A stretch of DNA of 33,709 bases. Source: an uncultured Pseudomonadales bacterium (lineage in GTDB: Bacteria > Pseudomonadota > Gammaproteobacteria > Pseudomonadales > Balneatricaceae). Made by a program: the position numbers and the translations under genes. Positions 16,202-23,741 of the stretch are shown here, piece after piece. The stretch covers positions 1 through 33,709 of the forward strand of contig CALKFY010000103.1 in the NCBI GenBank assembly GCA_938084925.1, read 5' to 3'. Below the pieces are notes generated by a model, which saw only the letters and a program-made list of their open reading frames with translations, ran no database searches and was not told the origin of the DNA. The first letter of the stretch is position 1. Each line of letters starts with the position of its first letter.

Positions 16202-16879
16202 TTAGCCGCGCTTGCGCACGATCTGGTAGCTACGAGCGAAGTACTTAACCGGTACGCTAAGTACGTGTACTAGGCGAGTGAATGGGAACACTACGAACAA
16301 GCTCAAACCTAACAGGATATGGATTTTGTAGATGATGCTCACACCTTCTAAGTGAGCCGCGGCATCACCTTGGAAGGTCACTATGCCTTGGGCCCAACCG
16401 GCTAGTTCTAGCATTACGCTACCGTCCATGTGTTGCAAGGATGGGATTAGCGTAAGTAGACCTAGGCCTGCTTGTGCAACTAGCATGCTAAGTACCAATA
16501 TATCGGCCTTGCTGCTAGAAGCACGTACACGTGGGTTGTACAAACGGCGGCGTAGCAACAAGATGCCACCCCAAAGGGCAAACACACCGGCGATGCCACC
16601 AGCCACCATGGCTAGCAACTGCTTGGTTGCCGAAGTCATAAACACTTCGTATACGGCGTGTGGCGTCAGTAGACCCACAACATGGCCAAAGACGATGAAG
16701 ATCACGCCTACGTGGAACAAGTTGCTAGCTAAACGGAAGCCCTTTTTGTCTAGCATTTGGCTAGAACCAGCTTTCCATGTGTACTGTTCGCGGTCGTAAC
16801 GGGCCCAACTACCAACTAAAAACACCACAACGGCGAAGTATGGGTATAGGCCAAACAGTAATTCATTAAGATAATTCAT
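16202..16879 (-). CDS. narI: Respiratory nitrate reductase gamma subunit (cytochrome b), NarI
   Basis: Membrane subunit that takes electrons from quinol and passes them through two b hemes to NarH. The 225-residue product has five hydrophobic helices. The four heme-ligand histidines fall at positions 56 and 66 (FHVGVIFIVFGHVVG) and 187 and 205 (YKIHILLGL, TRLVHVL), the same numbers as in E. coli NarI. The N-terminus MNYLNELLFGLYPYFAV is typical. The ATG at 16879 has GGGAGA upstream and is 14 bp after narJ. The sequence appears complete, with all ligands present. Confidence 0.97.
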   Translation of the reverse strand: MNYLNELLFGLYPYFAVVVFLVGSWARYDREQYTWKAGSSQMLDKKGFRLASNLFHVGVIFIVFGHVVGLLTPHAVYEVFMTSATKQLLAMVAGGIAGVFALWGGILLLRRRLYNPRVRASSSKADILVLSMLVAQAGLGLLTLIPSLQHMDGSVMLELAGWAQGIVTFQGDAAAHLEGVSIIYKIHILLGLSLFVVFPFTRLVHVLSVPVKYFARSYQIVRKRG

Positions 16880-16893
16880 TATGTTTCTCCCTG

Positions 16894-17619
16894 TTAATGA
16901 GACGCTGGCTTTTCAGCCGCACCCGCATCAACAAACTGTAACGTTTGTACCTGAGATAGTTCCTGACGACGTTGGTTAACGGCGTTGTTACCACAGCTAT
17001 CACCGGAATCAGCACCGAAGCGAACCATTTCTTCTTCCCACACCTTGTCTAGGGCTTCGTGAGAATAATCTGGCTCTTCTGTGGCTACCTTTTGTGCCAA
17101 CTCTTCACGTTCAATGGTGGCACCACTAACAGCCAACATCACGCTGAACAGCTTGCTGTATGGGCTTTGACGCTCATCACAACGGGCTTCCAACAAGGCT
17201 AGAATATGGCTTACATCCAACAACCATTGGCGCGCTTCCATTTCTGGACGCTGGCTTAGGTATTCCAAGAACAAGGGGATGTAATCCGGTAGTTCACGGG
17301 CATCAATGTGATAACCGTTTTCGTTATACACGTTCATCAGGTCTACCATGGCTTGGCCACGGTCACGGGATTCGCCGTGCACATGTTCAAACAACAATAG
17401 GGACAAAGAACGACCACGATCAAACCAGCCCACATAGTTGGACTGAGCGTCCAACAATGGGGTGTCCGTCAGCTCACTGATAAAATCGGCTAGCAGCTGG
17501 CGTTGATCCGGCTCTAGTTCGTCGGCGGCTTGCGCCGCCTCCATCAATGCGCCCGCTTCACGGTACAATTCAACACTGGGGTAATCCAGCAACAATGCAA
17601 TCAGCTTTAGACTTTTCAT
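16894..17619 (-). CDS. narJ: Nitrate reductase assembly chaperone NarJ
   Basis: System-specific chaperone that binds apo-NarGH in the cytoplasm and helps cofactor insertion before docking on NarI; it is not part of the final enzyme. The 241-residue product is mostly helical, starts LKLIALLLDYPSVELY, and has the family motifs YVGWFDRGRSLSLLLFEHVHG (about 62-82), ESRDRGQAMVDLMNVY and ELPDYIPLFLEYLS. The C-terminus is polar and variable, as in relatives. The ATG at 17619 is preceded by AGGAG and lies 11 bp after narH in the tight narGHJI array. Confidence 0.96.
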   Translation of the reverse strand: MKSLKLIALLLDYPSVELYREAGALMEAAQAADELEPDQRQLLADFISELTDTPLLDAQSNYVGWFDRGRSLSLLLFEHVHGESRDRGQAMVDLMNVYNENGYHIDARELPDYIPLFLEYLSQRPEMEARQWLLDVSHILALLEARCDERQSPYSKLFSVMLAVSGATIEREELAQKVATEEPDYSHEALDKVWEEEMVRFGADSGDSCGNNAVNQRRQELSQVQTLQFVDAGAAEKPASH

Positions 17620-17630
17620 TGCTATTACTC

Positions 17631-19190
17631 CTAGTTATTGCTCATGCTGTTAGGATCTAAGGTCTGCACTGCGCCTACCTTTTCCACCATGGTTACGGTC
17701 TGCTTACGACCACCAAACATGTTGTACTCAGTTTCGCCGTTGCCACAACCATTACCAAAGCTAAAGCCACAACCGCCCCGCTCTGGGAAGGCTTCCTTAG
17801 CTAGCTCACGATGGCTAGTAGGAATCACATAACGATCTTCGTAGTTAGCAATAGCTAGGTAACGGTACATTTCCTTGGCTTGCTTTTCGGTCAGGCCAAC
17901 CTGTTCCAATACTTCTAGGTTGATCTTACCTTCGACGTTTTCGTCACGCTTGTAAGCACGCATGGCTAATAGACGCTTCAGCGCTAGTCGCACAGGCTCT
18001 TCCTTGCCAGCAGTTAGCATGTTAGCTAGATACTTAACAGGGATACGCAAGGAATCCACATCAGGAATCGCGCCGTTCATACCCACATGGCCAGCATCAG
18101 CCGCAGACTGAATTGGGCTTAGTGGTGGTACATACCAAACCATTGGTAGCGTACGGTATTCAGGGTGCAAAGGCAGGGCCAGTTTCCAGTCCATTGCCAT
18201 TTTGTAAACAGGAGACTGTTGCGCCGCCTTGATAACATTGTCTTGGATACCATCAGCCTTAGCTTGGGCGATAACCTTAGGGTCATTTGGATCTAGGAAG
18301 ATTTCCAACTGACGCTCGTATAGGTCTTGTTCGTTACCGCTAGCTGCCACTTCGGCAATCTTGTCGGCATCGTACAAAAGTACACCTAGGTAACGGATAC
18401 GGCCTACGCAGGTTTCAGAACAAACCGTAGGTTGGCCGGCTTCGATACGAGGGTAGCAGAAGATACACTTCTCAGACTTACCAGACTTCCAGTTGTAGTA
18501 AATCTTCTTGTAAGGGCAGCCACTTACGCACATGCGCCAGCCACGACACTTATCTTGGTCGATCAGTACAATGCCGTCTTCGTCGCGCTTATAGATAGCG
18601 CCACTTGGGCAAGAAGCCACACACGCAGGGTTGAGGCAGTGCTCACACAAGCGTGGTAGGTACATCATAAAGGTGTTCTCGAACTCGCCGTAGATGTCCT
18701 TTTGGATGTTGTCGAAGTTTTTATCCTTGGCACGCTTTTCAAATTCGGTGCCTAGGATTTCTTCCCAGTTTGGACCCCACTCGATCTTGTCCATGCGCTT
18801 GCCGGAGATCAACGAACGTGGGCGTGCCACTGGTTGATGCTTGCCCTCTGGGGCATTGTGCAAGTGCTGGTAATCAAAATCGAAAGGCTCGTAGTAGTCA
18901 TCGATTTCTGGTACATCTGGGTTAGCGAAGATGTTGGCTAGTACGCGCCACTTACCACCGATACGTGGTTTTAAGTCGCCGCCGTCTAGCTTCCAGCCGC
19001 CATTCCATTTGTCTTGGTTTTCCCATTCCTTGGGATAACCGATACCAGGCTTGGATTCGACGTTGTTAAACCAGGCGTATTCCATGCCCTCACGTGAAGT
19101 CCAAACGTTTTTACAGGTTACTGAGCAGGTGTGACAACCGATACACTTATCAAGGTTGAGGACCATGCCTACTTGTGAGCGGATTTTCAT
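17631..19190 (-). CDS. narH: Respiratory nitrate reductase beta subunit (iron-sulfur), NarH
   Basis: Cytoplasmic electron-transfer subunit carrying three 4Fe-4S clusters and one 3Fe-4S cluster between NarI and NarG. The 519-residue product has four cysteine groups: CIGCHTCSVTC near residue 16; CEHCLNPACVASCPSG near 185; CRGWRMCVSGCP, where Trp replaces one Cys to give the 3Fe-4S cluster; and CIFCYPRIEAGQPTVCSETC. All are intact. AGGAGG at 8 nt supports the ATG at 19190. The start overlaps the narG stop by 4 bp (ATGA), so translation is coupled to narG. Confidence 0.97.
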   Translation of the reverse strand: MKIRSQVGMVLNLDKCIGCHTCSVTCKNVWTSREGMEYAWFNNVESKPGIGYPKEWENQDKWNGGWKLDGGDLKPRIGGKWRVLANIFANPDVPEIDDYYEPFDFDYQHLHNAPEGKHQPVARPRSLISGKRMDKIEWGPNWEEILGTEFEKRAKDKNFDNIQKDIYGEFENTFMMYLPRLCEHCLNPACVASCPSGAIYKRDEDGIVLIDQDKCRGWRMCVSGCPYKKIYYNWKSGKSEKCIFCYPRIEAGQPTVCSETCVGRIRYLGVLLYDADKIAEVAASGNEQDLYERQLEIFLDPNDPKVIAQAKADGIQDNVIKAAQQSPVYKMAMDWKLALPLHPEYRTLPMVWYVPPLSPIQSAADAGHVGMNGAIPDVDSLRIPVKYLANMLTAGKEEPVRLALKRLLAMRAYKRDENVEGKINLEVLEQVGLTEKQAKEMYRYLAIANYEDRYVIPTSHRELAKEAFPERGGCGFSFGNGCGNGETEYNMFGGRKQTVTMVEKVGAVQTLDPNSMSNN

Positions 19191-22100
19191 TTTCCGGCCT
19201 CCTGTGTGTAATCATTGCCTTCGCCATCGAGCCAGTCGATGCGCTTCATCTTACGTACCACCACAAACTCATCGCGGTTGGAACCTACGGTGCCGTAGTA
19301 GTTAAAGCCGTATGCCTGATGAGCGTAACCGCCGATCATGTGCGTTGGCTTAGGGCATGCACGAGTTACCGAGTTGTGGATACCACCACGGGTACCGGTA
19401 GTTTCTGCACCAGGTACGTTAACAATACGTTCCTGAGCGTGATACATCATGGTCATACCGTCTGGTACACGCTGAGATACCACTACACGTGATGCGATAG
19501 CACCGTGAGTGTTGAACACTTCTACCCAGTCGTTGTCTTCAATGCCAACGGACTTGGCATCGCCTTCACTCATCCAAATAATCGGGCCACCGCGTGACAA
19601 GGTCAGCATCAGCAAGTTATCGGAGTAGGTTGAGTGAATACCCCACTTCTGGTGTGGTGTGATCCAGTTCAAGGCGATTTCCTTGTTGCCGTTAGGCTTG
19701 GCATTCATCAGCGGCGCCACACTCTTGGTGTTGATTGGCGGACGATATGCCAACAAGCTTTCACCAAAGCCACGCATCCATTCATGATCTTGATAGAACT
19801 GTTGACGACCAGTCAGGGTACGCCATGGAATCAACTCATGCACGTTGGTGTAGCAAGCGTTGTAAGACACGTGTTCGTCTTCCAGACCGGACCAAGTTGG
19901 TGAAGATATAATCTTGCGCGGTTGGCTTTGTAGGTCGCGGAAGCGGATTTTTTCATCATGCTTAGGCTTGGCCAAGTGCGTGTGATCCAGACCGGTAAAC
20001 TCACCCAGTGCTTCCCATGCTTTAACCGCCACGTTGCCGTTGGTTTCTGGGGCTAGGGTCAAGATCATTTCTGCCGCATCAATGGCTGTTTCGATCTTGG
20101 CCATACCTTCGTTGGCACCGGCTTCGTCATGGGTGTAGTTCAACTGCTTAAGCAATTCAACTTCTTCGTCGGTGTTCCAAGCAATACCCTTACCGCCGTT
20201 ACCAAGCTTCTCTAGTAGCGGACCAATAGAGGTAAAGCGCTTGTAGGTATTGGGGTAATCACGTTCAACTTCAATCAAAGCTGGCATGGTCTGACCAGGA
20301 ATAGGCTCACATTGGCCCTTCTTCCAGTCGGTTACACCTAAAGGCTGCGCCAATTCACCTGGAGAGTCATGCTGCATAGGCAAGGTAACAATGTCCTTTT
20401 CTACGCCTAGGTGACCCACACACACTTCGGAGAACTTCTGCGCAATACCCTTGTAGATATCCCAATCTGAGCGTGCTTCCCAAGCTGGGTCGGTGGCTGC
20501 AGACAATGGGTGGATGAAGGGGTGCATGTCAGACGTGTTCAAGTCGTCTTTTTCGTACCAGGTAGCTGTAGGCAGAACAATGTCTGAGTACAAGCAGGTA
20601 GTAGACATACGGAAGTCCAAGGTGACAAACAAATCAACCTTACCCTCTGCACCTTCGTCATGCCATTTCACTTCTTCTGGCTTGGTGCCGCCTAACTTAC
20701 CCAAGTCATCTTGCATCACACCATGCTTGGTACCAAGTAGGTACTTAAGCATGTATTCGTGACCCTTACCGGAAGAACCTAGCAAGTTGGAACGCCATAC
20801 AAACATGTTGCGCGGGAAGTTCTGAGGGTTATCAGGATCTTCTGCGGCAAAGTTAATGTCGCCCTTCTTCAATTGGCTAACTGTGTATTCTTGGGACGTC
20901 ATGCCCGCTGCCGCTGCATCTTTGGTAATTTGCAGAGGATTGCGGTCTAACTGCGGTGCCGATGGCAACCAACCCATACGTTCAGCACGTACGTTGTAGT
21001 CAATCAGGCTGCCAGTCCACTTCTTAGGATCTTCTAATGGAGATAGAATTTCCTTGATTTCTAACTTCTCATAACGCCATTGGCTGGCATGGTTGTAGAA
21101 GAAGGAAGTACCGTTCATGTGGCGTGGTGGACGCTGCCAATCCAAACCAAAGGCTAGAGGAGTCCAGCCAGTTTGTGGACGTAGCTTTTCCTGACCCACG
21201 TAGTGAGCCCAACCGCCACCAGACTGACCTACGCAACCACACATGATCAACATGTTCATTAGGCCACGGTAGTTCATATCCATGTGGTACCAGTGGTTCA
21301 TTGCCGCGCCAACGATAACCATGGACTTACCCTTGGTCTTGTTAGCGTTGTCAGCAAACTCACGGGCAATCTTGATGGCTTGTGCGCGAGGTACACCAGT
21401 AATTTGTTCCTGCCATGCTGGGGTGTAAGGTGCGTTGTCGTCATAAGACTTAGCAACAAAGTCACCGCCTAGGCCACGGTCAACACCGTAGTTGGCTAGC
21501 ATCAAGTCATACACAGTAACCAACAAGCTTTCTGTGCCGTCAGCTAAAGTTACCTTCTTCACCGGCATATTGTGGTGAATAACGTCTTCGAAGACGTTGT
21601 TCTGGAAGTGTTCGTTTTCAACACCACCAAAGTATGGGAAGCCAACAGACACGATCTCGTCATGGTCATCTAGCAAACTCATTTGCAGATCGATATCAGT
21701 ACCATTTTCACCATGCTTCTGTTCGGTGTTCCACTTGCCCCTGTCTCCTCTGCCTTCTGGGCCCCAACGGAAGCCAATAGAGCCGTTTGGCGCTACAAAG
21801 CTTTGGCTCTTCTTATCAAAGCCAACAGTCTTCCACTTTGGATTGTTCTCTTCACCCAAGCCTGCATCAAAGTCAGCAGCACGGATAAAGCGGCCAGCGG
21901 CATAAGAACCATCATCACGCTTGTCCAACTGCACCATATAAGGCATGTCGGTATAACGCTGACAGTAGTCTTGGAAATATTCGCTTGGGTTATCAACGTG
22001 GAATTCTTTCAGAATTACGTGACCAAAGGCCATGGCCAAGGCGGCATCGGTACCCTGCTTAGGATTCATCCACTCATCGGTTAACTTGGATACTTCCGCG

Positions 22101-22954
22101 TAGTCTGGGGTGATGGAAACAGTCTTAGCACCCTTATAACGCACTTCCGTAAAGAAGTGAGCATCCGGTGTACGTGTCTGCGGTACGTTAGAACCCCAGG
22201 CAATAATGTAGTTGGAGTTGTACCAGTCAGCCGACTCAGGTACGTCTGTTTGCTCACCCCAAGTCATTGGCGACGCTGGTGGTAAGTCACAGTACCAATC
22301 GTAGAAGCTTAGGCAAGCACCACCAATCAAGGATAGGTAACGTGCGCCAGCAGCGTAGGACACCATAGACATAGCCGGAATTGGCGAGAAACCAATGACC
22401 CGGTCAGGGCCGTATTCTTTGATGGTGTAGGTATTGGATGCGGCGATGATTTCGTTTACTTCGTCCCAACTGGAACGAATAAAACCACCCATGCCACGCT
22501 TGGTCTTATAAGACTTGGATTTTTCTTCGTCCGACACAATGGAATGCCAGGCATCAACTGGGTCGCTGTGTTGCGCGCGAGCTTCGCGCCATAGTTTAAT
22601 CAAAGCCTTACGTACCATTGGGTACTTTAGGCGGTTAGCACTATAGATGTACCAAGAATAACTCGCACCACGAGCACAACCACGGGGTTCGTGGTTGGGT
22701 AAGTCAGGACGAGTGCGAGGGTAATCGGTTTGCTGGGTTTCCCAAGTAATCAAACCATTCTTAACGTAAATCTTCCAGCTGCAAGAGCCAGTACAGTTTA
22801 CGCCGTGGGTGGAACGTACAATTTTGTCATGCTGCCAGCGTTGACGATAACCGTCTTCCCAGGCACGGCTTTCCTTAACGGTGTCGCCGTGACCATTGGC
22901 AAAGGTGCCTTGTTTCTTATTCAGAAACTTTAGTCGATCTAGTAAGTGACTCAT
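19187..22954 (-). CDS. narG: Respiratory nitrate reductase alpha subunit (molybdenum), NarG
   Basis: Catalytic subunit that reduces nitrate to nitrite at a bis-MGD molybdenum centre on the cytoplasmic side of the membrane. The 1255-residue product is full length. His50, Cys54, Cys58 and Cys93 (STHGVNCTGSCSW then RGCARG) bind the FS0 cluster, one position off the E. coli numbering. The Mo-ligand Asp lies in TWGEQTDVPESADWYNSNYI. The N-terminal DRLKFLNKKQGTFANGHG resembles the vestigial Tat-like leader of E. coli NarG. GGAG precedes the ATG at 22954. It is the first gene of narGHJI-ppiC-moeA and has its own promoter about 150 bp upstream with FNR and NarL sites. Confidence 0.98.
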   Translation of the reverse strand: MSHLLDRLKFLNKKQGTFANGHGDTVKESRAWEDGYRQRWQHDKIVRSTHGVNCTGSCSWKIYVKNGLITWETQQTDYPRTRPDLPNHEPRGCARGASYSWYIYSANRLKYPMVRKALIKLWREARAQHSDPVDAWHSIVSDEEKSKSYKTKRGMGGFIRSSWDEVNEIIAASNTYTIKEYGPDRVIGFSPIPAMSMVSYAAGARYLSLIGGACLSFYDWYCDLPPASPMTWGEQTDVPESADWYNSNYIIAWGSNVPQTRTPDAHFFTEVRYKGAKTVSITPDYAEVSKLTDEWMNPKQGTDAALAMAFGHVILKEFHVDNPSEYFQDYCQRYTDMPYMVQLDKRDDGSYAAGRFIRAADFDAGLGEENNPKWKTVGFDKKSQSFVAPNGSIGFRWGPEGRGDRGKWNTEQKHGENGTDIDLQMSLLDDHDEIVSVGFPYFGGVENEHFQNNVFEDVIHHNMPVKKVTLADGTESLLVTVYDLMLANYGVDRGLGGDFVAKSYDDNAPYTPAWQEQITGVPRAQAIKIAREFADNANKTKGKSMVIVGAAMNHWYHMDMNYRGLMNMLIMCGCVGQSGGGWAHYVGQEKLRPQTGWTPLAFGLDWQRPPRHMNGTSFFYNHASQWRYEKLEIKEILSPLEDPKKWTGSLIDYNVRAERMGWLPSAPQLDRNPLQITKDAAAAGMTSQEYTVSQLKKGDINFAAEDPDNPQNFPRNMFVWRSNLLGSSGKGHEYMLKYLLGTKHGVMQDDLGKLGGTKPEEVKWHDEGAEGKVDLFVTLDFRMSTTCLYSDIVLPTATWYEKDDLNTSDMHPFIHPLSAATDPAWEARSDWDIYKGIAQKFSEVCVGHLGVEKDIVTLPMQHDSPGELAQPLGVTDWKKGQCEPIPGQTMPALIEVERDYPNTYKRFTSIGPLLEKLGNGGKGIAWNTDEEVELLKQLNYTHDEAGANEGMAKIETAIDAAEMILTLAPETNGNVAVKAWEALGEFTGLDHTHLAKPKHDEKIRFRDLQSQPRKIISSPTWSGLEDEHVSYNACYTNVHELIPWRTLTGRQQFYQDHEWMRGFGESLLAYRPPINTKSVAPLMNAKPNGNKEIALNWITPHQKWGIHSTYSDNLLMLTLSRGGPIIWMSEGDAKSVGIEDNDWVEVFNTHGAIASRVVVSQRVPDGMTMMYHAQERIVNVPGAETTGTRGGIHNSVTRACPKPTHMIGGYAHQAYGFNYYGTVGSNRDEFVVVRKMKRIDWLDGEGNDYTQEAGK

Positions 22955-23025
22955 TCAATCGTCTCCTGAAATCACCATTTTTCGACAGCTACCAACCTAG
23001 TGATGATAACTGCCCCGAATGTGAG

Positions 23026-23047
23026 GGATTGGGTTTAACGCCAATCC
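23026..23047 (-). other. Hairpin in the narG leader
   Basis: GGATTGG (23026-23032) and CCAATCC (23041-23047) form a perfect 7-bp stem with an 8-nt loop inside the approximately 150-nt untranslated leader predicted for narG. There is no U-run after it, so it is not an intrinsic terminator. The rest of the leader shows no known riboswitch pattern that could be recognised by eye. Confidence 0.5.
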
Positions 23048-23110
23048 AGCTACTCTGAACACTACCTAGCCCATCCATGAACTAAAGCGGTGCTGTTTAC
23101 TGTGAGGGCA

Positions 23111-23152
23111 ACTTTACTGGGGTAATTGAGGATGAGACTTGATGTATATCAA
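23111..23152 (-). promoter_or_regulatory. narG promoter: FNR/Anr box and -10 element
   Basis: TTGATGTATATCAA at 23139-23152 matches the FNR consensus TTGAT-N4-ATCAA perfectly. On the minus strand 22 bp separate it from TAAAGT (23116-23111), which is placed as a -10 hexamer with the FNR box centred at -41.5, the class II arrangement. The predicted transcript start is near 23104, 150 nt before narG. The same spacing occurs at two other promoters in this window. Confidence 0.9.
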
Positions 23153-23189
23153 CTTGTGCAACAAGGCAGGTAGGAGAAAATAGGCAAAC

Positions 23190-23205
23190 TACCACCAAAG
23201 AGGTA
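23190..23205 (-). promoter_or_regulatory. NarL 7-2-7 binding site upstream of narG
   Basis: TACCACC (23190-23196), two bases, then AGAGGTA (23199-23205, the complement of TACCTCT, a full match to TACYYMT). Two heptamers inverted with a 2-bp gap is the high-affinity arrangement known for NarL/NarP. It is centred 52 bp upstream of the FNR box centre, at about -93 from the predicted start. Confidence 0.85.
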
Positions 23206-23350
23206 TTACCCGAAATAGACTTATCTATATGATTTTATTGATTATTTTTACGTATTATAAAAATCCAGAAAAGGCTTAACTACTACCGTGAGTAATTAGA
23301 GGTAAGTGAACATTGAATGAATGAAACCTCCCCATCAGCGGTGTCTAGAT

Positions 23351-23562
23351 TTAATCTTCAATATCAATTTGTTTGATTATCTTGGCCGGATTACCGCCAA
23401 TCAATACATTATCCCCAAAGCTCTTGGTTACTACAGCGCCAGAAGTAACCACTACGCTGTCCCCTAGCTCTACACCTGGATTAATTGTGGCATGGCCACC
23501 AATTCAGCATCTCCAGCATCATACATGTCACCTGCTAGCATTTTTTGACGTTCAGTTTTCAC
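23351..23562 (-). pseudogene. Remnant of a maltose/galactoside-type O-acetyltransferase gene (internal deletion)
   Basis: The minus strand from a GTG at 23562 reads [20 protein letters not shown] then LVA, which is the typical N-terminus of hexapeptide sugar O-acetyltransferases (Maa/LacA). GGAGA lies 9 nt before the GTG. From about 23503 to the stop at 23351, in another frame, it reads [19 protein letters not shown] then [18 protein letters not shown] and [13 protein letters not shown], the typical C-terminus. About 23 N-terminal and 51 C-terminal residues remain of the usual 180 or so. The join near 23496-23505 is out of frame, so the active-site region is deleted and no functional enzyme is expected. 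It lies between narK2 and narG, just upstream of the narG control region. Confidence 0.88.
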
Positions 23563-23578
23563 TTCAATGAATCTCCAA

Positions 23579-23600
23579 GCAATCTAAAAGCAATCTAAAA
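23579..23600. repeat. Tandem 11-mer duplication
   Basis: GCAATCTAAAA occurs twice head to tail just upstream of the ribosome binding site of the decayed acetyltransferase gene. It is a small replication-slippage type repeat; no function is evident. Confidence 0.6.
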
Positions 23601-23645
23601 GCTTAATACGTTGCTAGGTTAGCAGGTTACTTATCTACAAAACGC

Positions 23646-23669
23646 AAAAAAGGGCCCTTATGGCCCCTT
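23646..23669 (-). terminator. Intrinsic terminator of the narK1-narK2 transcript
   Basis: On the minus strand, AAGGGGCC, a 4-nt loop (ATAA) and GGGCCCTT form a stem with one internal mismatch, followed by TTTTTT. It lies about 75 bp after the narK2 stop, downstream of a 25-bp palindrome, and separates narK1K2 from narGHJI. Confidence 0.75.
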
Positions 23670-23693
23670 GCACTTGCTTGAGAGAGTTTTATT

Positions 23694-23718
23694 GGGGTCA
23701 GACCTGAGGTCTGACCCC
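23694..23718. repeat. 25-bp perfect palindrome after narK2
   Basis: Arms GGGGTCAGACCT (23694-23705) and AGGTCTGACCCC (23707-23718) around a central G. It is the reverse-orientation twin of the palindrome at 16169-16193. Next to it, a separate short hairpin GTACGT/ACGTAC with a 4-nt loop lies at 23723-23738, right after the narK2 stop. Confidence 0.85.
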
Positions 23719-23741
23719 GCTCGTACGTTTATACGTACAAA

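Noticed and set aside
21683-22084. 133-codon open frame antisense to narG
   Set aside because: It lies inside a clearly coding narG, has no family features and no ribosome site; a shadow frame. The same holds for the other long antisense frames in narG, narK2, dctD and the oxidoreductase gene.
22955-23104. Molybdenum cofactor riboswitch in the narG leader
   Set aside because: The conserved core of that RNA could not be recognised; only one isolated hairpin is clear.
23373-23570. Plus-strand 65-codon frame in the narK2-narG gap
   Set aside because: The minus strand of the same stretch gives recognisable acetyltransferase remnants, so the plus frame is a shadow.
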